This document shows, piece by piece, positions 35,822-44,722 of a stretch of DNA of 64,000 bases (position 1 is its first letter; each line of letters opens with the position of its first letter). The position numbers and the translations under genes were made by a program. This DNA is from Ardenticatena maritima (GTDB lineage: Bacteria > Chloroflexota > Anaerolineae > Ardenticatenales > Ardenticatenaceae). The DNA lies in NCBI RefSeq assembly GCF_001306175.1, contig NZ_LGKN01000003.1, positions 992,001 through 1,056,000 of the forward strand. Reading direction: 5' to 3'. The notes below the pieces were generated by a model that ran no database searches, was not told the DNA's origin, and saw only the letters and a list, made by a program, of their open reading frames with translations.

Positions 35822-36653
35822 CCTGCAAGCCAAACTCGACCATCTGCGCGCCATCATCCGCGCGTGCGGTTCTGCGCTCGTCGCCTACTCAGGCGGCATT
35901 GACAGTACGCTGGTGCTGGCTGTGGCGCATGAACAACTGGGCGACAAGGCGCTCGCCTGCATTGGCGTTTCGCCCAGTTATCCGCGCCGTGAACTCGAAG
36001 AAGCCATCGCCATCGCCCGCGAAATCGGCGCGGCATACCGCCTTGTGGAAACCAACGAGCACCTGAACCCCAACTACGCCGCCAATCCCGTCAATCGGTG
36101 CTACTTCTGCAAATCCACCTTGCACAGCCACCTGGTCGCTATTGCCCGCGAGGAAGGTTGGAACGCCATCCTCGACGGCGCGAACGCCAGCGACGTGGGC
36201 GACTTCCGCCCCGGCATGCAAGCCGCCCGCGAAAAAGGCGTGCGCTCCCCGCTCCTGGAAGCCAACATCACCAAGCCCGAAGTGCGCGCCATCGCCCGCG
36301 CGCTCGGTCTGCGCATTTGGGACAAGCCCGCCATGGCGTGCCTCTCCTCGCGTGTGCCCCATGGCACGCCCATCACGCCCGACCTGCTGCGCCAAATCGA
36401 AGCCGCCGAAGATACGCTGGTGGCGCTGGGCTTCCGCCAATTCCGTGTGCGACATCATGGCGAAATCGCGCGTATTGAACTTGCGTCCGATGAACTGCTC
36501 CGCGCCATCGAACAACGTGAAGCCATTGTGGCGGGCGTCCGCGCCGCCGGGTATCGCTTCGTCACGCTCGACCTGGCGGGCTACCAGCGCGGTTCAATGA
36601 ACGCCATCCACGTGGCGCGTGATGACATTCGGACGCGTAAACCCATCTCATGA
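35796..36653 (+). CDS. larE: LarE, ATP-dependent sulfur transferase for the nickel-pincer cofactor
   Basis: Adenylates the carboxylates made by LarB and replaces them with thiocarboxylates. The 285-residue protein has the PP-loop VAYSGGIDSTL, and cysteines in NRCYFCKS and MACLSSR. This three-cysteine arrangement is reported for the iron-sulfur type of LarE rather than the single sacrificial cysteine type. The start sits behind GAGGAG and overlaps larB by 26 bases. Confidence 0.93.
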   Translation: MTSTTLAPDLQAKLDHLRAIIRACGSALVAYSGGIDSTLVLAVAHEQLGDKALACIGVSPSYPRRELEEAIAIAREIGAAYRLVETNEHLNPNYAANPVNRCYFCKSTLHSHLVAIAREEGWNAILDGANASDVGDFRPGMQAAREKGVRSPLLEANITKPEVRAIARALGLRIWDKPAMACLSSRVPHGTPITPDLLRQIEAAEDTLVALGFRQFRVRHHGEIARIELASDELLRAIEQREAIVAGVRAAGYRFVTLDLAGYQRGSMNAIHVARDDIRTRKPIS

Positions 36654-36674
36654 CGCACACAGAAGGAGGAACAC

Positions 36675-37241
36675 ATGAACCGTACCGTCAAAATTGCTCT
36701 GATTATTGTCGGAATCACGCTCGCAATTTGTTGTCTGGCGTTCTTTGGCGGCTATCTCTTCCTCAAACGCCAATTTGATGTGGTGGCAGACCCCGACCAA
36801 GCGCGCACCATGGCGCACAGCATCACCGACTACACCTTGCCGTCCGGCTACTCCGAACAATTCGGCTTCCGCGTTGCCAACCTCTTCACCTATGTTGTGA
36901 TTGCGCCCACCACGAACGAACAAGACGGCATGCTTTTTGTGCTGGCACAAGCTCCTGACGACGCCGGATTTGACCCCGAGACCGCCCGCACGACCGTCGA
37001 GGGGCAAGTCGGGCGACGCATGGAGGGCGTTCAGCAGACGGAGGAACGCACCGTCACCATTCGGGGTGAGGAACGCACCATGCTCATCTTTGAGGGCACA
37101 GACGCCGAATCAGGAGAAGCCATGCGCATGGCGTTCGTTTCGTTCACAGGCAACAATGGTCCCGCCTTCCTTCTGGTGATAAGCCCCAGCACAGCGTGGG
37201 ACGAAGAAGCCCTCAACCAATTCATCGCCTCAATGCGCTAA
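36675..37241 (+). CDS. Unknown single-pass membrane protein between larE and larC
   Basis: A 188-residue protein with an N-terminal membrane helix (about residues 7-29, IALIIVGITLAICCLAFFGG) and an extracytoplasmic beta-rich domain of about 150 residues. No family recognised. An AGAAGGAGG site precedes the ATG, and the stop lies two bases before larC, so it belongs to the operon. Confidence 0.75.
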   Translation: MNRTVKIALIIVGITLAICCLAFFGGYLFLKRQFDVVADPDQARTMAHSITDYTLPSGYSEQFGFRVANLFTYVVIAPTTNEQDGMLFVLAQAPDDAGFDPETARTTVEGQVGRRMEGVQQTEERTVTIRGEERTMLIFEGTDAESGEAMRMAFVSFTGNNGPAFLLVISPSTAWDEEALNQFIASMR

Positions 37242-37243
37242 CC

Positions 37244-38416
37244 ATGCTAGCCTACATTGACGCCCAAGCGGGCGTTTCGGGTGATATGCTGCTCGGCGCG
37301 CTCGTGGACGTGGGCTGGCCGCTCGACGCTTTGCGCACGACGGTGGAACGCCTGCACCTGCCGCGCGAGAAGTGGCGGGTGTGGGCGGAATCCGTCCAGC
37401 GGGGGGCGTTGCGCGCCACCCTGGTGCATGTGGAAACCGACGAAGAACACCACCACCGCCACCTGCCCGACATTCGCGCGATGATCGAAGCCGCCGACCT
37501 GCCCGAAGCGGTCAAGCAGGGCGCGATTGGTGTTTTCACCCGCCTGGCGGAAGCCGAAGCCCACGTCCACGGCATCGCGGTTGAAAAGGTGCACTTTCAC
37601 GAAGTCGGCGCACTGGACGCCATCATTGACATCGTGGGCGTGGTGGCGGGCTTCCACGCGCTGGGCATCACGCAAGTGTACGCCTCTCCCGTACCCCTGG
37701 CGCATGGCTGGGCGAACACCGCCCACGGGCGCATCCCCCTGCCCGCGCCCGCCACGCTGGAACTGCTTGCGGCGGTCAACGCCCCGACACGTCCCGCGCC
37801 CGGCGAAGGCGAACTCGTGACGCCCACCGGCGCGGCGCTGCTGGCGCATCTCGCTCGCTTTGAACAGCCCCCCATGCGTATCCAGCGCGTCGGCTACGGC
37901 GCAGGGCAAAAAACCTTCCCCTGGCCTAACGTGGTGCGCCTCTGGCTGGGCGCATCCGACGACGAGGGTCCCCTGCGCCTGCTCGAAACCAACATTGACG
38001 ACATGAACCCCGAACTCTTTGGCACACTGCCCGAACGGTTGCTCGCCGCCGGCGCGCTCGACGTCTGGTTCACGCCTGTGCAGATGAAAAAGGGGCGCCC
38101 TGGGGTAGTGGTGCAGGTGCTCGCGCGCGCCGCCGACGAAGCCCGGCTCGCCACCCTGCTGCTGCGCGAAACCACCACGCTGGGCGTGCGCGTGCACGAC
38201 GTGCGCCGTTACGAAGCCGCGCGCGACTTTCAGACGGTACAAACCCCCTACGGGGCGGTGCGCGTGAAACGCAAACACCTGAACGGGCGCACCGTGGGCG
38301 CAATGCCCGAATTTGAGGAATGCCGCCGCCTGGCGGAAGCCCACAACGTGCCCGTGCGCGACGTGTACGAAGCCGCCTTCGCCGCCGCGCAACATCTCGT
38401 GGAACGCGAGGCATAG
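37244..38416 (+). CDS. larC: LarC, nickel insertase (cyclometallase) for the nickel-pincer cofactor
   Basis: Inserts nickel into the thiocarboxylated pyridinium nucleotide. The 390-residue protein carries DAQAGVSGDMLLGAL at the N-terminus, the histidine-rich stretch EEHHHRHLPDIR (about residue 65), KVHFHEVGALDAI and the LLETNIDDMNPE motif that opens the C-terminal domain. Unlike the Lactobacillus gene, which is split by a programmed frameshift, this is one frame. The start is MLAYIDAQ; the longer frame would lie inside the preceding gene. Confidence 0.95.
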   Translation: MLAYIDAQAGVSGDMLLGALVDVGWPLDALRTTVERLHLPREKWRVWAESVQRGALRATLVHVETDEEHHHRHLPDIRAMIEAADLPEAVKQGAIGVFTRLAEAEAHVHGIAVEKVHFHEVGALDAIIDIVGVVAGFHALGITQVYASPVPLAHGWANTAHGRIPLPAPATLELLAAVNAPTRPAPGEGELVTPTGAALLAHLARFEQPPMRIQRVGYGAGQKTFPWPNVVRLWLGASDDEGPLRLLETNIDDMNPELFGTLPERLLAAGALDVWFTPVQMKKGRPGVVVQVLARAADEARLATLLLRETTTLGVRVHDVRRYEAARDFQTVQTPYGAVRVKRKHLNGRTVGAMPEFEECRRLAEAHNVPVRDVYEAAFAAAQHLVEREA

Positions 38417-38419
38417 CCC

Positions 38420-38782
38420 ATGCGCCGCGCACACCTGGCTGAAATTGGCGAACGACTCGCCTGCGACCATCTCCGCGCCCACGGCTACGACATTCTGGCG
38501 CGCAACTGGCGGTGTCGGCAGGGCGAACTCGACATCGTCGCCCGCGACGCCGACGGCTACGCTTTTGTGGAAGTGAAAACCCGCCGCGGGCGCACGTTCG
38601 GCGCTCCCGAAGAGGCCTTCACCCCCCGCAAAGCCGCCCGTGTGCGCGCCGCCGCGCATGCCTGGTTGGCGGAACACCTGGGCGACCAGCCCGTTGATTG
38701 GCGCATTGACCTGGTTGCCGTAGAATTGGACGCGCGCAACGTTCTCAAACGCATCACACTCTACCGATTTGTGGAAGTCTGA
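38420..38782 (+). CDS. yraN: YraN / UPF0102-family nuclease-fold protein
   Basis: A 120-residue protein of the UPF0102 family with a Holliday-junction-resolvase-like nuclease fold. The PD-(D/E)XK-type residues are in GELDIVARD and FVEVKTR. The role is probably in DNA metabolism; the family remains poorly characterised. It starts three bases after larC. Confidence 0.92.
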   Translation: MRRAHLAEIGERLACDHLRAHGYDILARNWRCRQGELDIVARDADGYAFVEVKTRRGRTFGAPEEAFTPRKAARVRAAAHAWLAEHLGDQPVDWRIDLVAVELDARNVLKRITLYRFVEV

Positions 38783-38786
38783 ACCG

Positions 38787-39152
38787 ATGAGCAAGCAAAC
38801 GTATCTGTTGCACAACATTGACGCCGAAACTCTGCGCGACTATCTGGAAACCGCCGCGGCGCGCGCCCATCTCAACCTGGTGTTCCTCATGCGGCGCTGG
38901 AACGGGCGTTTCGCGACCTACAACCTTGCCGCACCGCTCGCCGCAACACCCGCCGACGCCCGCGAACGCGATCGCGGCTACCGTGTCGTGGGGCGCGTCA
39001 AATTCAACACACAACCCGACGGGCGCATCATGCTGGTTGTCAGCCCGCCCGCCCTGTGCGACCCCAACCCCACTCCTGACGATGAAGCCCGCTATACCGC
39101 CTTCATCGAAGCCTTGCAGAGACTCCTGCCGCGCGAGGTGCTGGTGGAATGA
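38787..39152 (+). CDS. Unknown 121-residue soluble protein
   Basis: Begins MSKQTYLLHNIDAETLRDYLE and has mixed alpha/beta character with no recognisable motif. The start is the ATG right after the yraN stop; its own stop overlaps the miaA ATG (ATGA), so it is translated with miaA. Function unknown. Confidence 0.65.
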   Translation: MSKQTYLLHNIDAETLRDYLETAAARAHLNLVFLMRRWNGRFATYNLAAPLAATPADARERDRGYRVVGRVKFNTQPDGRIMLVVSPPALCDPNPTPDDEARYTAFIEALQRLLPREVLVE

Positions 39153-40123
39153 GCGACGAACAGCCCCACCTGCCGCCGCTGATTGCGGTTGTCGGACCGA
39201 CCGCCGTCGGCAAAACGGCAACCGCCATTGCGCTGGCGCAAGCCTTTGACGGCGAAATCGTCTCCGCCGATTCGCGCCAACTCTACATCGGCATGGATAT
39301 CGGCACAGCCAAACCCACGCCCGAAGAACAAGCCGCCGCCCGCCACCATCTCATTGACATTCTCACGCCCGACCAGCAAATGACGCTGGCGGATTTTCAA
39401 GACCGCGCCTACGCCGCGATTGCCGACATCACCGCACGGGGCAAGTTGCCGCTGCTGGTTGGCGGCACCGGTCTGTACGTGCGCGCCGTGCTCGAAGGCT
39501 ATCGTATCCCGCGCGTGCCGCCCAACCCCGAGTTTCGCCGCGCGATGGAAGCCCTGGCGGCGCGCGAAGGCGCGCAAGCGCTCTACACCCGCCTGCAAGC
39601 CCTCGACCCCGAAGCCGCCGCCAACATTGACCCCCGCAATGTGCGGCGCGTCATCCGCGCGCTGGAAGTCATCGAAGCCACGGGTGAACCGTTCAGCGCC
39701 CAACAAGGGCGCGAGCCGCCCCCCTACGACATCTTGCGCATCGGCTTGACCATGCCGCGCGACGCCCTCTACGCCCGCGCCGACGCCCGTATCCGCGCCA
39801 TGTGGGAAGCGGGCTGGGTGGACGAAGTACGGCGTTTAGTGGCGGCGGGCTACACGCCCGAAACGTCCGACGCCATGAAAAGTCTGGGGTATCCAGAAGT
39901 GGTTGCCTACGTGCGGGGGGAGATAACCGATGAAAACGAAGTGCTGCGCCTCATTGGGCGCAGCACACGGCGGTTTATTCGGCAACAGTATGGCTGGTTT
40001 CGGCTTGACGACCCACGCATCCACTGGTTCGACGTGCAACAACAACCGCGCGAGGCGATTACGGCGTTTGTGGCTCAGTGGCTGGCTCGTCGCTCGCCTC
40101 CGTCTCCTCCGCCTCGCCAATGA
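39149..40123 (+). CDS. miaA: tRNA dimethylallyltransferase
   Basis: Adds a dimethylallyl group to A37 of tRNAs that read codons starting with U. The 324-residue protein has the P-loop VVGPTAVGKTATAIAL, DSRQLYIGMDIGTAKP and the C-terminal RRFIRQQYGWFR. The last ~20 residues are a Pro/Ser-rich tail encoded in DNA that also encodes the end of the convergent response regulator. Confidence 0.95.
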   Translation: MSDEQPHLPPLIAVVGPTAVGKTATAIALAQAFDGEIVSADSRQLYIGMDIGTAKPTPEEQAAARHHLIDILTPDQQMTLADFQDRAYAAIADITARGKLPLLVGGTGLYVRAVLEGYRIPRVPPNPEFRRAMEALAAREGAQALYTRLQALDPEAAANIDPRNVRRVIRALEVIEATGEPFSAQQGREPPPYDILRIGLTMPRDALYARADARIRAMWEAGWVDEVRRLVAAGYTPETSDAMKSLGYPEVVAYVRGEITDENEVLRLIGRSTRRFIRQQYGWFRLDDPRIHWFDVQQQPREAITAFVAQWLARRSPPSPPPRQ

Positions 40124-40787
40124 GCGCATAGCCCACACGGCGAATGTTGCGCAAGTAAATTGGGTTGTCAGGGTCGGGTTCCAACTTACGGCGCAGATAG
40201 AGCACGTAGAGTTTCAAGTTCTGGCGTTGGGCGTCGCGGTGCCCCCACACGTGCTCCAGCAACTGGTCATGCGCCAGTGGCACGTTCACATTTTCCGCCA
40301 GGTAGAAGAGCAAGCGCTCTTCGGTGGGAGACAACTGCAAGCGCCGCCCATCCCGCAACACGAGACGGCGCGTCAAATCAATCTCGACGTTGCTTTCGGG
40401 CAAGCGCACCACGCGGGGTTGCGGGACGTTGAGCCGCACCAGCCACTTCTTCAAGCGTGCCACAATTTCGGCTGTGCGCGTTTTTTCGACAACATCATCA
40501 GCGCCCGCCGCCAAAATCTCGACCACGGTTGCCTCTTCATCGTGGTCAACAAGCACCAGAACCGGCAACCGCGAATGCGTGCTGACAACTTCGCAAATTT
40601 CGCGGCACGCCTCGAGCGAAAGGTCATCTTTCGCCACCAGCACGGCGTCCAGAAAATCGCGGTTGAACACTTCCAGGGCTTCCTCCGCCGAGGAAACCGC
40701 AACGACACGAAAAGACTCTTCTTCCAGCGCACGACGCAAGGTCAGAAAGGGCTCGCTGTTGGGTGAAACAAGCAATATCTTATACAT
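40059..40787 (-). CDS. Atypical OmpR-family response regulator without phospho-acceptor aspartate
   Basis: A 242-residue protein: receiver-like domain (about 1-115), then a winged-helix DNA-binding domain (about 125-220, with LSPTEERLLFYLAENVN and LYVLYLRRKLEPDPDN). In the receiver the acidic pair is replaced by SPN (KILLVSPNSEP), and the phospho-acceptor position reads DAVLVAKDD, with Ala where Asp is expected. It is therefore probably regulated by something other than phosphorylation. No kinase gene lies nearby. The start MYKILL follows GGAG. The 3' end overlaps miaA by 65 bases. Confidence 0.85.
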   Translation of the reverse strand: MYKILLVSPNSEPFLTLRRALEEESFRVVAVSSAEEALEVFNRDFLDAVLVAKDDLSLEACREICEVVSTHSRLPVLVLVDHDEEATVVEILAAGADDVVEKTRTAEIVARLKKWLVRLNVPQPRVVRLPESNVEIDLTRRLVLRDGRRLQLSPTEERLLFYLAENVNVPLAHDQLLEHVWGHRDAQRQNLKLYVLYLRRKLEPDPDNPIYLRNIRRVGYALIGEAEETEASDEPATEPQTP

Positions 40788-41021
40788 CGTCGGCTCCATC
40801 GTTTGTTTATGATGTACACACCTGGATACGCGAAAAATGGTATAAGTTTTTGTTTTTTCGTCAATTTAGCCAATGCAATTGTATGCAAATGTGCCCAAAA
40901 TAGCGTATCAAAAGAGCAAACAAAAACCGTTCCGCAAAGATGATACATGCCTGGCACAGCAAAGCGCAAGAGGAACAATTTCCTAGTGTGCACCCCGATT
41001 TCTCTTGTTGGGCAAACCGGT

Positions 41022-41027
41022 TATACT
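41022..41027 (+). promoter_or_regulatory. Possible -10 element upstream of the permease fusion gene
   Basis: TATACT with only a weak -35 (TTTCTC, 17 bases upstream); it would place a start about 30 bases before the permease ATG. The rest of 40800-41064 is AT-rich with no gene recognised. Confidence 0.4.
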
Positions 41028-41064
41028 CGCCCGCGGCTGGCAATCAAATTCCCCACCAAACACC

Positions 41065-44000
41065 ATGCGCCAAAAGATACTGAGCAAGACCGGCTTGCTG
41101 CTCGATACACGTGCTGAACGCCTTTTCCTGCTCCTCGCTCGCCTTGCGCGTGTCGGGCTGCTCCTGCTGGCGATTATCTTCATCACCGTGACGGGGCTTG
41201 CCATGGCACGCGGCACGCCCCCCATCGAAGCCATCCGCGAGGCGACGCCGCACACGTGGGAACTCGCTACGCACATTTTGCGCGGCGATTTCGGCGAAAC
41301 ACGCGCGGGGAGCATCACACTGGCGCCTGTCCCCGTCGCCGACGTTGCCCGTGACGCCCTGCTGAAAAGTGTGGGATTGTTGGCGGCGGCGTTGCTCACC
41401 GCCGGCGTGGTGGGGATTGCACTCGGTTGGCTGGCGGTTTGGCGACGCCAACGCGGCTGGTCGCTCATGGTCATGCTGGGGGCGCTTATTGGCGTCTCAT
41501 CGCCGAGTTTCTTCATCGCCATGTTGCTGCAATTGCTGATGATTCGCTGGGCGCAATGGCAAGGCACGCCGCTTTTCCCCGTGGCCGGTTTTGGCTGGGA
41601 TCGCCATATCGTGCTGCCTGCGCTTGTGCTCGCCGCCCGCCCAATTGCCCAACTCAGCCGCGTTACCTACCTCGCGTTGCTCGACACCCTGCGCCAGGAC
41701 TACGTTCAGGTGGCGCGGAGCAAGGGGCTTTCGGAGCGCCAGGTGTTTTGGCGTCACGTCTGGCGCAACGCCGCTATTCCCATCCTCACCACGTGGGGCG
41801 TCTCACTCCGCTACGCGCTGGCAAGCCTGCCCGTGGTTGAGTTTTTCTTCGGCTGGCCTGGTGTGGGCTTCACCTTGCTCAAATCCATCGCTCGCTACGA
41901 CGATACCTTGACGGTTGTACTCCTGCTGGCGCTCAGCCTGCTCATCCTGGCGGTCAACGGCACGCTCGACCTGCTCTACCGCTGGATTGACCCCCGTGTA
42001 CGTGAACAGGCTCGCCAACAACGCAAAACGACGCGCGGCGCAGGCTGGGGCGACGGTCTGCGCGACCTTCTTGCCGACCTGCGCGACCTCATACTCAACA
42101 ACACTCTGTTCGACCGCCTCCGCAGCCGCGACGCCACCCCACACCGCATTTCCACCATCCTCGCCGCCCGTGGACACAAACCCGCCACAGACACCTACGC
42201 GGCGGCGCGACGCCGCGCCTGGATACGCGGCACGCTGCGCAACGTGCCGCTTCTGTTGGGCGTGGTGCTCGTGCTGGGCTTGGGCTACGTGGCGCTATTC
42301 GGCGCGTCGCTCGCACCACACAGCCCCTACACCACCCGCGGGCTAACGTTTGAAAACGGCGAAATGCGCGTGCCCCCCTTCCCTCCCGACGACGAATTCC
42401 CCTGGGGAACCGACGCCCTGGGGCGCGACATGATGAGCCTGGTCGTGGCGGGGGCGCGTCAAACGCTCACGCTGGCGCTGCTTGTGGTGCTCATCCGCAT
42501 GGTTGTGGGGGTGGTGCTGGGGCTTTTCGCCGGCTGGCGCGCCGGTAGTCGAAGCGACGCGCTCATTGTGGGGCTTGCCGACCTGCTCGCCGCCATGCCG
42601 AGCCTCCTGCTCGCCATGCTCGCTATTCTCGCCGTGGGGATTCGGCAAGGCATGCTCGCGTTCATCGTTGGGCTCAGCCTGGTGGGCTGGGGTGAAATCA
42701 TGCAACAGGTGCGCGCGCACGTCATTCGCCTGAAACCGCAACCCTTCGTCGAAAGTGCGGTGGCGGCGGGATTGCGTGTACCGCGTCTGGTGCTGAACCA
42801 CATTGTGCCCAACATTGTGCCCATGCTCATCTCAATCGCCGCGCTCGAAATGGGGGCGGTGCTCATGCTGCTGGGCGAACTCGGCTTCATCGGTATCTTC
42901 ATCGGCGGTGGGGCGTTCGCCGAACTGGACATCGCCGCCCCACTCTACCACTACTCCGACGTGCCCGAATGGGGCGCGCTGCTCGCCAATGTGCGCCTCT
43001 ACGCACGCGCCTACCCGTGGATGGCGCTCTATCCGGCGCTGGCGATTTTCGTAGCGATTCTCGCCTTCAATCTGCTGGGCGAAGGCGTGCGCCGCCTCAT
43101 CGAAGAGGTCGGCGTCTCGTTTTCGCGCGTGTTGAACCGCTACACACTGGCGCTGGCGATTGTAGTTGTGCTGACCATCAACTGGGTGCAAGCCAACACA
43201 GGCGCGGTCGCCTTCTACAAACGCCAGGCCGCCACTTTTGACGCTTCGCGCGCCTTTACACACGCCGATCGCCTTGCCGCTCCTGAATGGCAAGGGCGCG
43301 CACTGGGCAGTGAAGGGCTGGACGCCGCGGCGGCATACATCGCTGAACAGTTTGCGCGTGTGGGTGTGCAACCCGCAGGCGAAGATTTGACGTTCTTCCA
43401 GCCGCGCAAACGCGCCTACGAGCAATTGACCGCTATTCCCACGCTGACCATTGAAGACGGCGGCGCACCGCCGCGCTATCGCCGCGACTACGCCGAATAT
43501 CCCGACCGGTTCCGCAACCTGGGTGAAGCCCACGGGCGCGTGCGCCTGCTCCTTATGGGAGAGTTGACCGCGCAAGGCACGTTCTTCCGCCAGCGTATTC
43601 CCGCGCTAGAAAATCTGGATTTCTCCGACGACATCCTGCTTGTGGTCAACCAGCGCGACCTCGAATACGCCCGCTTCATTCCACGTGCGGGTGTGCTGGT
43701 CGTCGCCGAAGATGAAACCGATCTCCAACGCCGCGCCACCCTCTCCCCGCGCGACCCGGTGGTGGAACTCTTCGGCACGGGACGCCGCGTCGGGCAAGAT
43801 GCGCCTGTGCTCTGGATTAGCGAAGCGCTGGCGAACCGCCTGTTGGCGGAAACAGGCTTCACGGTGGATGAGTACCGCCGCGCTGAAACCACGCTGGGGC
43901 TTGACGAAATTGTGGCGCGCGACCTGCAACCGACCGTCCACATCCGTGTGGAAGGCGAAATCCGCGAGGACGTGCCCGTTGCGCATGTGGTGGGCTACAT

Positions 44001-44643
44001 TCCCGGCACATCCGACGACCTGGACAACCAGATGCTGCTCGTCATGGCGAAATACGATGGCCCCGCCCTGGCGCCCGACGGCGAGATTGTGCCCGGAGCC
44101 AACGACAACGCCAGCGCCGTCGCCGTCATGCTCGAAGCGGCGCGCGTGTTGCAAGAGAGCGGCTATCAGCCCTACAAAACCATCCTCTTTGTAGCGTACA
44201 GCAACGAAGGGCTGGAAGGTGGGCAAGTGCCGCCTATCGAACCGAGCCAATTCCTCAAAGCCAAATATGGTTTCGATGGCACTTTCCAGCCCGAAGCCGT
44301 GTTCCACATCGGACCCGTTGGCGATGGGACAGGCAATGCGCTCGAAATCTCGGCGGGTGGGAGCGAGCGCCTGGCGCGCCTCGTCGAACGCGCGGCTGAC
44401 CTGATGAACGCCCCTTCTGCACGCGCCCGCGAGGACGTGGATTTGAGCATTGTCTTCGAGGAACGCGATTTCCGCGTCGGCGGACAAGAAGCCCCAACCG
44501 TGGCGCTTGCCTGGCAAGGGTGGGACGCCACCGCCCGCACACCAGCCGACACCATCGAACGGCTCGACGTCGAACGATTGCGCCATGCAGGGCGTACACT
44601 CGCCCTCACGCTCATGATTGCAGGGCGCGAAACCACATACTGA
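41065..44643 (+). CDS. Fused DppB-DppC peptide-type ABC permease with C-terminal degenerate M28 peptidase domain
   Basis: A 1192-residue membrane protein. Residues about 10-310 are a DppB-type permease (coupling loop VARSKGLSERQVFWRHVWRN); about 390-710 are a DppC-type permease (NVPLLLGVVLVLG, FPWGTDALGRDMMS, loop SAVAAGLRVPRLVLNHIVPN). After another helix comes an outside-facing ~430-residue domain with M28 aminopeptidase features (PGANDNASAVAVMLEAARVL, TILFVAYSNEGLEGG, RTPADTIERL). Most zinc ligands are changed: AKYDG for HYD, SNEG for the Glu pair, RTPADT for HTPADT. No binding protein or ATPase gene is adjacent. The start ATG lacks a clear ribosome site; an upstream TTG is possible. Confidence 0.85.
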   Translation: MRQKILSKTGLLLDTRAERLFLLLARLARVGLLLLAIIFITVTGLAMARGTPPIEAIREATPHTWELATHILRGDFGETRAGSITLAPVPVADVARDALLKSVGLLAAALLTAGVVGIALGWLAVWRRQRGWSLMVMLGALIGVSSPSFFIAMLLQLLMIRWAQWQGTPLFPVAGFGWDRHIVLPALVLAARPIAQLSRVTYLALLDTLRQDYVQVARSKGLSERQVFWRHVWRNAAIPILTTWGVSLRYALASLPVVEFFFGWPGVGFTLLKSIARYDDTLTVVLLLALSLLILAVNGTLDLLYRWIDPRVREQARQQRKTTRGAGWGDGLRDLLADLRDLILNNTLFDRLRSRDATPHRISTILAARGHKPATDTYAAARRRAWIRGTLRNVPLLLGVVLVLGLGYVALFGASLAPHSPYTTRGLTFENGEMRVPPFPPDDEFPWGTDALGRDMMSLVVAGARQTLTLALLVVLIRMVVGVVLGLFAGWRAGSRSDALIVGLADLLAAMPSLLLAMLAILAVGIRQGMLAFIVGLSLVGWGEIMQQVRAHVIRLKPQPFVESAVAAGLRVPRLVLNHIVPNIVPMLISIAALEMGAVLMLLGELGFIGIFIGGGAFAELDIAAPLYHYSDVPEWGALLANVRLYARAYPWMALYPALAIFVAILAFNLLGEGVRRLIEEVGVSFSRVLNRYTLALAIVVVLTINWVQANTGAVAFYKRQAATFDASRAFTHADRLAAPEWQGRALGSEGLDAAAAYIAEQFARVGVQPAGEDLTFFQPRKRAYEQLTAIPTLTIEDGGAPPRYRRDYAEYPDRFRNLGEAHGRVRLLLMGELTAQGTFFRQRIPALENLDFSDDILLVVNQRDLEYARFIPRAGVLVVAEDETDLQRRATLSPRDPVVELFGTGRRVGQDAPVLWISEALANRLLAETGFTVDEYRRAETTLGLDEIVARDLQPTVHIRVEGEIREDVPVAHVVGYIPGTSDDLDNQMLLVMAKYDGPALAPDGEIVPGANDNASAVAVMLEAARVLQESGYQPYKTILFVAYSNEGLEGGQVPPIEPSQFLKAKYGFDGTFQPEAVFHIGPVGDGTGNALEISAGGSERLARLVERAADLMNAPSARAREDVDLSIVFEERDFRVGGQEAPTVALAWQGWDATARTPADTIERLDVERLRHAGRTLALTLMIAGRETTY

Positions 44644-44722
44644 GCAAAAATCAGGCCTAATTCCCCCCTTCATTTGCGTTGAGTACACACAAAACCACAC
44701 AACCAACCACAAGGAGTTGAGG

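Noticed and set aside
37247-38818. 523-codon open frame opposite larC and yraN
   Set aside because: Shadow of two well-supported + strand genes; no recognisable motif.
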